The position numbers were made by a program, and so were the translations under genes. Below, piece after piece: positions 46,145-54,718 of a DNA stretch of 64,000 nucleotides. Where the stretch lies: contig CP159990.1 of the NCBI GenBank assembly GCA_040702975.1, positions 1,550,001 to 1,614,000 of the forward strand, written 5' to 3'. This DNA is from Roseburia hominis (GTDB taxonomy: Bacteria > Bacillota > Clostridia > Lachnospirales > Lachnospiraceae). The notes below the pieces were generated by a model, which made no database searches, was not told where the DNA came from, and saw nothing but the letters and a program-made list of their open reading frames with translations. Numbering within the stretch: the first letter of the stretch is position 1; each line of letters opens with the position of its first letter.

Positions 46145-46371
46145 TGTATGAAGAACCTGTGAGATACCACCATATTGTACAAGGGGTACAATACGCAAGG
46201 ATGGAGCCGAAGGGGCAGCGCAAAAACTCTCAGGCAAAAGGAACAGGTTTTGACAACACTCTGGAGAACAATATGATTGCATCGTGAAGAGCAATGGCAT
46301 TGTACCGAAGAAGTAATCCATCTGGCGAGGCGCGCAGCCAGTTGGGTAATCTTTCAGGTAAAAGGACAGAG
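46145..46371 (+). ncRNA. Tandem glycine riboswitch
   Basis: Aptamer 1 (about 46150-46252) has GCCGAAGGGGCAGC, AACTCTCAGGCAAAAGGAACAGG and closing pairs AACCTGT/ACAGGTT. Aptamer 2 (about 46258-46371) has CTGGAGAAC, a less canonical ACCGAAGAAGTAATCC, and the hallmark CTTTCAGGTAAAAGGACAGA. A short linker joins them. A terminator follows directly, so glycine binding should permit expression of the glycine cleavage genes. With the promoter and terminator it fills the 449-bp gap before glyA. Confidence 0.93.
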
Positions 46372-46419
46372 GCAGATAAAAGAACTTTTTTGAAAAGGTT
46401 TCTTTTGTCTGCTTTTTTT
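46372..46419 (+). terminator. Riboswitch-controlled terminator before glyA
   Basis: GCAGATAAAAGAA (46372-46384) pairs with TTCTTTTGTCTGC (46400-46412), followed by seven T. This hairpin and the aptamer tail before it recur at 37088-37160. Confidence 0.88.
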
Positions 46420-46485
46420 CGTCCCTGTTAAAAAAATGTCTATCAGGGCGTAAAAAAGCAAGAATATTGACGAGGAGGAAAACAG

Positions 46486-47733
46486 ATGAATAAGATTACA
46501 GATGTAATGGACTACATCAGGGACTATGACTTGGAGGTGGGAGAAGCTCTTTACCTGGAACTGAATCGCCAGAGAAGAAATCTGGAGTTGATCGCATCGG
46601 AAAATATTGTAAGCCCGGCAGTGATGCTGGCGATGGGAACGGTGCCGACGAACAAATACGCCGAGGGATATCCGGCAAAACGATACTATGGAGGCTGCGA
46701 AAACGTAGATATTGTGGAAAATCTTGCAATCGAACGTGCGAAGAAATTGTTTGGCTGCGATCATGTGTGTGTGCAGCCGCATTCCGGAGCGAATGCGAAT
46801 ACAGCGGTTTACCAGGCTTTCCTGAAACCGGGAGATACGGTGATGGGCCTTAACCTGGCTCACGGCGGACATCTGACTCACGGCTCACCGGTGAACCTGT
46901 CAGGAATTCTCTACCATTTTGTACCTTACAATGTAAATGATGAAGGTTTTCTTGATTATGATGAGATTCGGAAGATCGCAAAGGAATGTAAGCCGAAGAT
47001 GATTGTTGCAGGAGCATCTGCTTACCCGCGGGGAATCCGGTTTGATATCTTTGCAGATATTGCAAAAGAGGTGGGTGCGTACTTGTTCGTGGATATGGCG
47101 CATATTGCAGGACTTGTGGCAGCAGGACTTCATCAGAGTCCGGTTCCCTACGCAGATGTAGTGACGACGACGACCCACAAGACTCTGCGCGGACCGAGAG
47201 GCGGCATGATTTTATGTAAGGAAGAGCACGCAAAGGCAATCAATAAAGCCATTTTCCCGGGTACCCAGGGAGGCCCGCTGATGCACGTGATCGCGGCTAA
47301 GGCAGTCTGCTTTGGGGAGGCGCTGAAGCCGGAATTCAAAGCATATCAGCAGCAGGTTCTGAACAATGCAAAAGCGCTGGCGGAAGCTATGGTAGAGGAA
47401 GGCTTTAAACTGGTAAGCGGTGGTACGGATAATCACCTGATGCTAGTCGATCTTCAGAACATGAACATCACCGGAAAAGAGTTGCAGAACCGCTTGGATG
47501 AGGTGTACATCACGGTAAATAAGAATGCGGTGCCGAATGATCCGGCAAGTCCGTTCGTGACCAGCGGTATCCGGATTGGAACTCCGGCTGTTACTACCCG
47601 CGGATTAAAAGAAGAAGATATGCGCACGATCGCAAAACTGATCAAGATGACGGTAACGGATTTTGATACGAAGGCAGATGAGATCCGCGCAGCAGTAAAT
47701 GATATTTGTGAAAAATATCCCTTATATGAATAA
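46486..47733 (+). CDS. glyA: Serine hydroxymethyltransferase
   Basis: PLP enzyme converting serine and THF to glycine and 5,10-methylene-THF, or the reverse. [27 protein letters not shown] and the Schiff-base segment [14 protein letters not shown] (Lys about 232) are intact. Length 415 aa is normal. It is the first gene under the glycine riboswitch. This suggests that when glycine is plentiful it supplies serine from glycine-derived C1 units. Confidence 0.97.
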   Translation: MNKITDVMDYIRDYDLEVGEALYLELNRQRRNLELIASENIVSPAVMLAMGTVPTNKYAEGYPAKRYYGGCENVDIVENLAIERAKKLFGCDHVCVQPHSGANANTAVYQAFLKPGDTVMGLNLAHGGHLTHGSPVNLSGILYHFVPYNVNDEGFLDYDEIRKIAKECKPKMIVAGASAYPRGIRFDIFADIAKEVGAYLFVDMAHIAGLVAAGLHQSPVPYADVVTTTTHKTLRGPRGGMILCKEEHAKAINKAIFPGTQGGPLMHVIAAKAVCFGEALKPEFKAYQQQVLNNAKALAEAMVEEGFKLVSGGTDNHLMLVDLQNMNITGKELQNRLDEVYITVNKNAVPNDPASPFVTSGIRIGTPAVTTRGLKEEDMRTIAKLIKMTVTDFDTKADEIRAAVNDICEKYPLYE

Positions 47734-47754
47734 AAAAAGAAGGAGGAGAGGATC

Positions 47755-48843
47755 ATGGAACTTAAGACACCACTTTACGATGCCCACGTACAGGCAGGAG
47801 GCAAGATCGTACCCTTTGCAGGATATCTTCTGCCGGTGCAGTACCAGACAGGCGTGATCAAAGAGCATATGGCAGTTCGCACCCAGGCAGGACTTTTTGA
47901 TGTGTCCCACATGGGAGAAGTACTCTGCGAGGGCAAGGATGCCCTGGCGAATTTGCAGATGCTGCTTACTAATGATTTTACGAATATGGTGGACGGACAG
48001 GCAAGATACAGCCCGATGTGCAACGAAAAGGGCGGAACTGTAGATGACCTGATCGTCTATAAAAAATCCGATGACCATTATTTCATCGTAGTCAATGCTG
48101 CAAATAAGGATAAAGATTATCAGTGGATGCTGGACCATCAGTTTGGCGAAGTGATCTTTACCGATGTCTCTGACCAGTATGCGCAGATCGCTCTTCAGGG
48201 ACCGAAAGCGATGGAAATCCTGAAAAAGCTGACCTCCGAAGAGAATATACCGAAAAAATACTATCATGCAGTATTTGACAGTGAGGCTGCCGGGATCCCC
48301 TGTATCATTTCCAAGACCGGATATACTGGAGAGGACGGCGTTGAACTCTATCTGGCAAGTGAGAATGCCCGGAAGATGTGGGATGCACTTCTTGAGGCAG
48401 GAAAAGAAGAGGGGCTGATTCCCTGTGGACTCGGAGCAAGAGATACCCTGCGTATGGAGGCAGCGATGCCGCTCTATGGACACGAGATGGATGACGAGGT
48501 ATCACCGCTTGAGACCGGACTTGGATTCGCAGTTAAGATGGCAAAAGAAGATTTTATAGGAAAAGCAGCAATCGAAGAAAAGAAACCGAATAACAGAAAA
48601 CGTGTCGGACTCAAGGTTACGGGAAGAGGAATTATTCGCGAACATCAGGATGTATATGCAGATGGGCAGCTTATTGGCCACACCACATCGGGAACCCATT
48701 GCCCGTATCTGGGATATCCGATCGCTATGGCCCTCGTCGATGCAGGACATGCCGAGGTGGGAATGAAGGTCGAAGCAGATGTCCGCGGACGCCGAGTGGA
48801 AGCGGAAATCGTGGCACTTCCGTTTTATAAGAGAAGCAAGTAG
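47755..48843 (+). CDS. gcvT: Glycine cleavage system aminomethyltransferase (T protein)
   Basis: Transfers the methylene carbon from the lipoylated H protein to THF, releasing ammonia. It begins LKTPLYDAHVQAGGKIVPFAGY and has the THF-binding segments CNEKGGTVDDLIVYK and GLGARDTLRMEAAMPLYGHE. Length 362 aa is normal. It lies 21 bp after glyA with an aaggagg ribosome binding site. A 31-bp stretch including its 3' end is repeated just downstream. Confidence 0.96.
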   Translation: MELKTPLYDAHVQAGGKIVPFAGYLLPVQYQTGVIKEHMAVRTQAGLFDVSHMGEVLCEGKDALANLQMLLTNDFTNMVDGQARYSPMCNEKGGTVDDLIVYKKSDDHYFIVVNAANKDKDYQWMLDHQFGEVIFTDVSDQYAQIALQGPKAMEILKKLTSEENIPKKYYHAVFDSEAAGIPCIISKTGYTGEDGVELYLASENARKMWDALLEAGKEEGLIPCGLGARDTLRMEAAMPLYGHEMDDEVSPLETGLGFAVKMAKEDFIGKAAIEEKKPNNRKRVGLKVTGRGIIREHQDVYADGQLIGHTTSGTHCPYLGYPIAMALVDAGHAEVGMKVEADVRGRRVEAEIVALPFYKRSK

Positions 48844-48907
48844 AAAGTGATTTTATAGCGGTGGATTTAAAGACCCTATAAGAGAAGCAAGCGGAAAAAG
48901 ATTTCAT
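48826..48907 (+). repeat. Duplicated 3' end of gcvT
   Basis: 48826-48856, starting TATAAGAGAAGCAAG and containing the stop codon, is repeated at 48877-48907 with 26 of 31 positions kept. This lies in the unusually wide 157-bp gcvT-gcvH gap and resembles the 3' duplication at tetR. Confidence 0.5.
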
Positions 48908-49000
48908 ATGGAGATATGGCCGGAAAGGATTTGCTTTGACAGAGAAAAGAAAATCCTGGTCAGTCATTAAGAGCAAATAAGGAAAAGGAGAACAAAGATC

Positions 49001-49384
49001 ATGGAATTAAGAGAAGAATTAAAATACGCAAAATCACACGAGTGGGTAAAAGAAGAGGGAGAAGAGTGTACCATCGGACTTACCGATTATGCGCAGTCTG
49101 AGCTGGGAGAGCTTGTATTCGTAAATCTGCCGGAGGTAGGAGACGAAGTAACTGCAGGGGAAGTGTTTGGCGATGTAGAGTCCGTAAAAGCGGTTTCCGA
49201 CATTTATTCACCGGTCACAGGTGTAGTAAGCGAGATTAACGAGGAACTCCTTGACGAGCCGGGCCTGATCAATGAACAGCCTTATGACGCATGGCTCATC
49301 AAAGTGAAGGACGTGACTGAGAAAGAAGAATTGTTATCTATAGAAGAATATGAAGCGTTTGTGGAGAGTGAGAAAAATAAATAG
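49001..49384 (+). CDS. gcvH: Glycine cleavage system H protein
   Basis: Lipoyl carrier of 127 aa that shuttles the aminomethyl group between P, T and L proteins. The lipoylation site is Lys63 in [25 protein letters not shown] and [13 protein letters not shown] are conserved. It is spaced 17 bp from gcvPA. The lplA gene further down the operon should attach its lipoate. Confidence 0.97.
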   Translation: MELREELKYAKSHEWVKEEGEECTIGLTDYAQSELGELVFVNLPEVGDEVTAGEVFGDVESVKAVSDIYSPVTGVVSEINEELLDEPGLINEQPYDAWLIKVKDVTEKEELLSIEEYEAFVESEKNK

Positions 49385-49401
49385 AAAGGCGGTGGACTGT
49401 T

Positions 49402-50713
49402 ATGGGAAGCTATGTTCCAAATACAGTAGAAGAACGTCAGGAGATGCTTATGGAGATGGGATTTTCCTCCATTGAGGATCTGTTCGTAAATATTCCGGCC
49501 GAAATGCGGCTTACGGACGGTCTTCAGATTCCGGAAGGCATGTCCGAGCTGGAGGTGCGCCGGAAAGTGGAAAAAATCGCCGGCAAAAACAAGGTGTTCG
49601 ACAGTGTATTTTGCGGCGCGGGAGCATACCGGCACTATATCCCCTCCATTGTAAAAAGTGTGATTTCAAAGGAAAATTTGCTGACAGCCTATACGCCGTA
49701 CCAGGCAGAGATCAGCCAGGGAATCCTGCAGTCTATCTTTGAGTATCAGACGATGATCTGCGATCTGACGGGAATGGACGTTTCTAATGCGTCCGTATAT
49801 GATGGGGCGGAAGCTCGGAGCCGAAGGAATCGCTATGTGCCAGGATAGAAAACGTAAAAAAGCGTTGATTTCAGCGACAGCGATGCCGCAGGTGGTGGAG
49901 ACCGTTAAGACCTATTGCTATGGAAATGGAATGGAACTTGAGATCATACCGGAGAAAAATGGTCTTACGGATGTAGAATACCTGAAAGAACATATCGATG
50001 CAGGAACTGCATGTGTTTATATCCAGCACCCGAATTACTACGGAAACCTGGAGGAAGCAAAGAAGATTGGGGAAATCGTACATGCCGCAGGAGCAAAATA
50101 TATCATGGGCGTCAATCCAATCTCTCTGGGCGTACTTAAAACACCGCGGGAATACGGCGCGGACGTGGCGGTAGGAGACGGCCAGCCGCTTGGACTTCCG
50201 ATGGCTTTTGGAGGTCCGTATCTTGGATTTATGGCCAGCACGCAGGAAATGATGAGAAAACTTCCGGGAAGAATCGTGGGACAGACCACAGACCACAACG
50301 GAAAGACCGGTTATGTGCTGACCCTGCAGGCAAGAGAGCAGCATATCCGAAGAGAGAAGGCGTCCAGCAATATTTGCTCGAACCAGGCACTCTGCGCTCT
50401 GGCGGTAGGCGTATATTTGGCAGCCATGGGAAATGAAGGGCTTCGCGATGCGGCAATGCAGTGTACATCCAAAGCGCATTATCTGGCAGAGGAGCTTGCA
50501 AAGATCGGGTATAGCACAGAGAATCAGGGTGCATTTTTCCATGAATTCGTGACCGTATCAGATACTTCTTCTGAGAAGGTGTTAAAAGCATTGGAAGAAA
50601 AAGGAATCCTGGGAGGATATCCGCTTGATGAGAGAAGAATTCTGTGGTGCTGTACAGAGATGAATACAAAAGAAGAGATGGACGAGGTAGTCCGGATCTT
50701 AAAGGAGGTGTAG
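49402..50713 (+). pseudogene. gcvPA: Glycine dehydrogenase (decarboxylating) subunit 1, frameshifted
   Basis: The N-terminal frame runs 49402-49848 (start MGSYVPNTVEERQEML) and goes out of frame after ASVYDGAEA. From about 49817 a second frame continues GAEGIAMCQDRKRKKALISA to the stop at 50713, including the PLP-family segments of P protein subunit 1. Removing one base, for example C at 49816, gives DGAEAGAEGIAMC, aligning with what I expect of the family (DGATAAAEGIAMC-like). Total length would then be about 436 aa, normal for GcvPA. No canonical slippery site is present. All other gcv genes are intact, so a recent mutation or a sequencing error is most likely. Confidence 0.85.
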
Positions 50714-50716
50714 TGC

Positions 50717-52147
50717 ATGTTAATATTTGAAAAGAGCAGGCCGGGACGCGGATGCAGCACACTTCCGAAGTGTGACGTTGCTGTGGTACTGCCCGGTGAC
50801 AAGGATAAACGGGAATTAAAATTACATATGCCGGAACTTTCTGAGATAGAGCTTGGCAGGCATTACACGGAACTTGCCAAGAAATCACATGGTGTCAATG
50901 ACGGCTTCTATCCGCTTGGTTCTTGTACCATGAAATATAATCCCCGGATCAATGAGGAGATGGCAGCGCTCAAAGGTTTTACGGATATTCATCCGCTTCA
51001 GCCGGAGCATACGGTGCAGGGCTGCCTGGAAGTGCTTAAGACCTTAAAGGAATATCTGTGCGAGATTACCGGTATGGACAGTATGACCTTTCAGCCGGCG
51101 GCAGGTGCGCACGGAGAGTTTACAGGCCTTCTTCTGATCAAGGCTTACCACGAGAGCAAAGGCGACCATGGACGTACGAAGATTCTCGTGCCGGACTCCG
51201 CACATGGAACGAATCCGGCCAGCGCGGCGATGGCAGGCTATAAGGTCGTCAGCATTCCGTCCAATGAAAATGGCGGCGTAGATTTGGAGAAATTAAGAGC
51301 TCGAACCGGCGATGATGTGGCAGGACTTATGCTGACCAATCCGAATACGATCGGATTATTTGATGAAAATATTCTGGAAATTACCAATATTGTACATGAG
51401 TGCGGCGGGCTTTGCTACTATGACGGAGCAAACTTAAATGCGATCATGGGCGAGGTGCGTCCGGGAGATATGGGCTTCGATGTGATTCATCTGAACCTGC
51501 ATAAGACCTTCTCCACCCCGCATGGAGGCGGCGGTCCGGGAAGCGGTCCTGTGGGCTGCAAGAAGATACTTGCAGACTTCCTGCCATCTTACCAGGTAGA
51601 GGGAGAAGAAACTTTAAAATTAACTAAAGCAGAAAAAAGTATCGGAGAAATGAAGAGCTTCTATGGAAATTTCCTGGTAGTCGTGCGTGCACTGGCTTAT
51701 GTCATGACTCTGGGAAAAGAAGGTATTCCGGAGGCGAGCCAGAATGCGGTGCTGAATGCAAATTATATGATGTATAAGCTGAAAGACATTTACCATATGG
51801 CGTATGACAGGACCTGCATGCATGAATTTGTCATGAGTCTTTCTGAACTTAAGAAGGAGACCGGAATTTCTGCCATGGATATTGCGAAAGGTCTTCTGGA
51901 TCACGGAATTCATCCACCTACAATGTACTTCCCGCTGATTGTGGACGAAGCGCTCATGGTAGAGCCGACAGAGACGGAGTCCAGAGAAACGCTGGATATG
52001 GCGGTTCAGGTGTTCAAAGAGCTTTACGAAACAGCTAAAAAGGATGCGGAAAGTCTGCATAATGCTCCGGTGACCACACCGCTCACCAGGCTGGACGAGG
52101 TCGGTGCGGCGCGCCACCCGGTACTTCGGTATGTGTTTGAGGAGTAA
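50717..52147 (+). CDS. gcvPB: Glycine dehydrogenase (decarboxylating) subunit 2
   Basis: PLP-carrying half of the P protein, which decarboxylates glycine onto the lipoyl arm of GcvH. The PLP lysine is in LNLHKTFSTPHGGGGPGSG (about Lys263). GFYPLGSCTMKYNP and HGTNPASAAMAGY are conserved. Length 476 aa is normal. It has an aaaggaggt ribosome binding site overlapping the gcvPA end. Without an intact GcvPA it would have no partner. Confidence 0.96.
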   Translation: MLIFEKSRPGRGCSTLPKCDVAVVLPGDKDKRELKLHMPELSEIELGRHYTELAKKSHGVNDGFYPLGSCTMKYNPRINEEMAALKGFTDIHPLQPEHTVQGCLEVLKTLKEYLCEITGMDSMTFQPAAGAHGEFTGLLLIKAYHESKGDHGRTKILVPDSAHGTNPASAAMAGYKVVSIPSNENGGVDLEKLRARTGDDVAGLMLTNPNTIGLFDENILEITNIVHECGGLCYYDGANLNAIMGEVRPGDMGFDVIHLNLHKTFSTPHGGGGPGSGPVGCKKILADFLPSYQVEGEETLKLTKAEKSIGEMKSFYGNFLVVVRALAYVMTLGKEGIPEASQNAVLNANYMMYKLKDIYHMAYDRTCMHEFVMSLSELKKETGISAMDIAKGLLDHGIHPPTMYFPLIVDEALMVEPTETESRETLDMAVQVFKELYETAKKDAESLHNAPVTTPLTRLDEVGAARHPVLRYVFEE

Positions 52148-52164
52148 AGCTGAAGGAGGCGGCT

Positions 52165-53163
52165 ATGGTAGAAAAGATTACTTATATAGAAAGTATGCAG
52201 CCAAATCCATATAGAAATCTTGCAGTGGAGGAATATTTATTCCTCCACTGTGAGGATACGGAGTGTATTTTGTACCTGTGGCAGAATCAGAATACAATCG
52301 TGATCGGGCGGAATCAAAATGCCTGGAAGGAATGTCTGGTCAGCAGTCTGGAGGCGGACGGCGGCCATCTGGCAAGAAGACTGTCCGGAGGCGGTGCAGT
52401 TTACCATGACCTCGGTAATTTGAACTTTACTTTTTTGGTAAGTAAAGAGAATTATGATCTTGAAAAACAGTTGGAAGTCATTAAAAGAGCGGTGCAAAAG
52501 CTGGGGGGCAACGCAGAAAAATCCGGAAGGAATGATATCCTCATTGACGGACGGAAGTTTTCGGGCAATGCTTTTTATGAACATGGAACTCACTGCTATC
52601 ATCACGGGACGCTTATGGTAGATGTGGATATTGAGAATTTGTCGAAATATTTGACAGTCTCCAAAGAAAAATTAAAATCCAAGGGCGTGGATTCTGTGAA
52701 ATCCAGAGTCGCAAATTTAAAAGAGTATATTCCGAATCTTACGATTGAAGCATTAAAAGCAGCACTACGGGCAGCTTTTGAAGAGGTATATGGCCTGAAG
52801 GCAGGGGAACTTAGGGTCTCTGCTCTGAAAATGGAGGAAGTGGAAGAAAGCGAGAAACGTTTTTCTTCCTGGAAATGGCTCTATGGAAGAAAATTGGATT
52901 TTCAGCATGAGCTTTCCTATCGTTTTCCCTGGGGACAGCTCACACTGCAGTTCATGGTGGAAGAAGGGAAGGTGGCGGACGTGAATGTGTATTCCGATTC
53001 ACTGAAACCGGAGCTTATGGGAGAATTGCCGAAATACTTAAAAGGAATCCGTTATCACAATAAAAGTCTGGCTGTAGAACTTGGATTATATTGGTCTGAG
53101 GATCAGGATCAAATGCGGATGATGAATGATATCGTAGAATGGATTCGGTCAGTGGAACTATAA
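52165..53163 (+). CDS. lplA: Lipoate-protein ligase A
   Basis: Activates and attaches lipoate to carrier proteins, here most likely GcvH. NPYRNLAVEEYLF, the RRLSGGGAVYHDLGNLNFTF segment and GRNDILIDGRKFSGNAF form the LplA active site. A C-terminal accessory domain is present (332 aa total). It lies in the gcv operon, 18 bp after gcvPB and 11 bp before lpdA. Confidence 0.95.
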   Translation: MVEKITYIESMQPNPYRNLAVEEYLFLHCEDTECILYLWQNQNTIVIGRNQNAWKECLVSSLEADGGHLARRLSGGGAVYHDLGNLNFTFLVSKENYDLEKQLEVIKRAVQKLGGNAEKSGRNDILIDGRKFSGNAFYEHGTHCYHHGTLMVDVDIENLSKYLTVSKEKLKSKGVDSVKSRVANLKEYIPNLTIEALKAALRAAFEEVYGLKAGELRVSALKMEEVEESEKRFSSWKWLYGRKLDFQHELSYRFPWGQLTLQFMVEEGKVADVNVYSDSLKPELMGELPKYLKGIRYHNKSLAVELGLYWSEDQDQMRMMNDIVEWIRSVEL

Positions 53164-53173
53164 GGAGACAAAG

Positions 53174-54580
53174 ATGGAAAATAGATATGATTTAACGATA
53201 ATCGGTGCGGGACCGGGAGGTTACGTAGCAGCGATCAAGGCGGCAAAGCTGGGGATGAAGACCGCGCTGATCGAGGACAGAAGAGTAGGCGGGACCTGTT
53301 TGAACCGAGGTTGTATTCCGGCTAAGGCGATGATTCATGCCTCTTCCTTATATCGGGAAATGCTGGAGGGCGGTCGGTTTGGAATTTTTGCAGACGATGT
53401 ACAGTATGATTATGAAAAAATTCTGGCCTACAAGGAGGGCACGACGGAGAAGTTGGTACAGGGGATAGAGCAGCTCCTGAAATCCAACGGAGTCACATTG
53501 ATTGAAGGAAAGGGAATGCTCCTTGGCTGCGGGAAGGTGAGAGTAGCAGCAGGGGAAGAAGAATTGCTGATTGAAGCGGAGAAGGTGATTCTGGCGGCAG
53601 GGTCCAAACCGCTGGTTCTTCCGATTCCTGGAATGGACCTGCCCTGTGTACTTACAAGTGACGAGCTTTTCCAGCTGCGTGATGTACCGGAAAGTCTGGT
53701 AGTGATCGGCGGCGGTGTGATCAGCGTGGAATTTGCGACCGTATTTTCTGCGCTGGGCTGCAAGGTGACTATTCTGGAGGCAATGCCGAGATTGGTACCC
53801 AATATGGATAAAGAGATTTCCCAGAATCTGAAATTAATCTTGAAAAAGCGGGGGATTGACATTCATACTTCGGCGACGGTTCAGATGGTGGAAGCGGAAG
53901 AAGGCGGCTGCATCTGCCGTTTTATCGAGAAAGAAAAGGAAGAAGCGGTCAGCGCGCAGTATGTTCTCTGTGCGGTGGGACGCTGTCCGAATACGGATGG
54001 ACTGTTTGCCGATGACGTCTCTTTGCAGACGGAGCGTGGGCGCGTGATCGTAGATGAGCATTTCCGTACAAGCATGGAAGGAGTCTATGCGATCGGAGAT
54101 CTGATTCCGGGAGCGCAGCTCGCTCATACGGCATGTGCCCAGGGAATCGCCCTCGTAGAGGAGCTGGCAGGAAAAGAAGTTTCCGTTGATCTTAAGGCGG
54201 TTCCGGGATGCGTGTACACTGATCCTGAGATCGCGTCGGTGGGACTTACGGAAGAGGGAACTAAGGAGCAGGGAATCCCAGTAAAGGTTGGAAAATTTAT
54301 TATGAGTGCCAACGGAAAATCTCTGATCACGCAGGAAGAGCGTGGATTTATCAAGGTGATCGCAGACGAAGAGACCGGGGTGATTCTGGGTGCGCAGATG
54401 ATGTGTGCAAGAGCTACGGATATGATAGGGGAATTTGTGACTGCTGTGGCCAACAAGATGACGGTTTCCCAGCTTTTAAAGGGAATGAGAGCACATCCCA
54501 CTTATAATGAAGGAATCGGCGAGGCATTGGAAGAACTGGAAGGCGGAGCGATTCATGTGGCTCCGAAGAAGAGACGTTAG
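53174..54580 (+). CDS. lpdA: Dihydrolipoyl dehydrogenase (L protein)
   Basis: FAD/NAD disulfide oxidoreductase that reoxidises GcvH dihydrolipoate. The FAD motif is GAGPGGYVAA (11-20) and the redox disulfide is Cys42/Cys47 in GGTCLNRGCIP. The NAD motif is VVIGGGVISVEFA, and the C-terminal HAHPT-type His-Glu pair appears as RAHPTYNEGIGEALEE. It has no N-terminal lipoyl domain. It is the last gene of the glycine cleavage operon. Confidence 0.96.
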   Translation: MENRYDLTIIGAGPGGYVAAIKAAKLGMKTALIEDRRVGGTCLNRGCIPAKAMIHASSLYREMLEGGRFGIFADDVQYDYEKILAYKEGTTEKLVQGIEQLLKSNGVTLIEGKGMLLGCGKVRVAAGEEELLIEAEKVILAAGSKPLVLPIPGMDLPCVLTSDELFQLRDVPESLVVIGGGVISVEFATVFSALGCKVTILEAMPRLVPNMDKEISQNLKLILKKRGIDIHTSATVQMVEAEEGGCICRFIEKEKEEAVSAQYVLCAVGRCPNTDGLFADDVSLQTERGRVIVDEHFRTSMEGVYAIGDLIPGAQLAHTACAQGIALVEELAGKEVSVDLKAVPGCVYTDPEIASVGLTEEGTKEQGIPVKVGKFIMSANGKSLITQEERGFIKVIADEETGVILGAQMMCARATDMIGEFVTAVANKMTVSQLLKGMRAHPTYNEGIGEALEELEGGAIHVAPKKRR

Positions 54581-54605
54581 ATTCAGGTGTGAGATAAAAA
54601 TGTTT

Positions 54606-54640
54606 TTCCTCTTTTTTATTTGAGGAATATGTGTTAGAAT
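54606..54640 (+). promoter_or_regulatory. Promoter-like 35-bp module before folC
   Basis: Same module as 35382-35416 (34 of 35 identical): CCTC/GAGG mini-hairpin, then extended -10 TGTTAGAAT. It lies 79 bp before the folC start. Confidence 0.55.
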
Positions 54641-54651
54641 GGAAAAATCAG

Positions 54652-54702
54652 ATCAGGGCGTATCCGGAGGTTACGATTTGCGCCGGATACGCCTGATTTT
54701 TT
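54652..54702 (+). terminator. Terminator in the folC leader
   Basis: ATCAGGGCGTATCCGG (54652-54667) pairs with CCGGATACGCCTGAT (54683-54697) with one bulged base, followed by TTTTTT. The folC ribosome binding site starts in the next base. It either ends the gcv transcript or attenuates folC. Confidence 0.8.
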
Positions 54703-54718
54703 GGAAGGAAATTACATA

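Noticed and set aside
49787..50713. Independent gene starting at ATG 49787
   Set aside because: No ribosome binding site. Its sequence is the C-terminal part of GcvPA continued from the previous frame.
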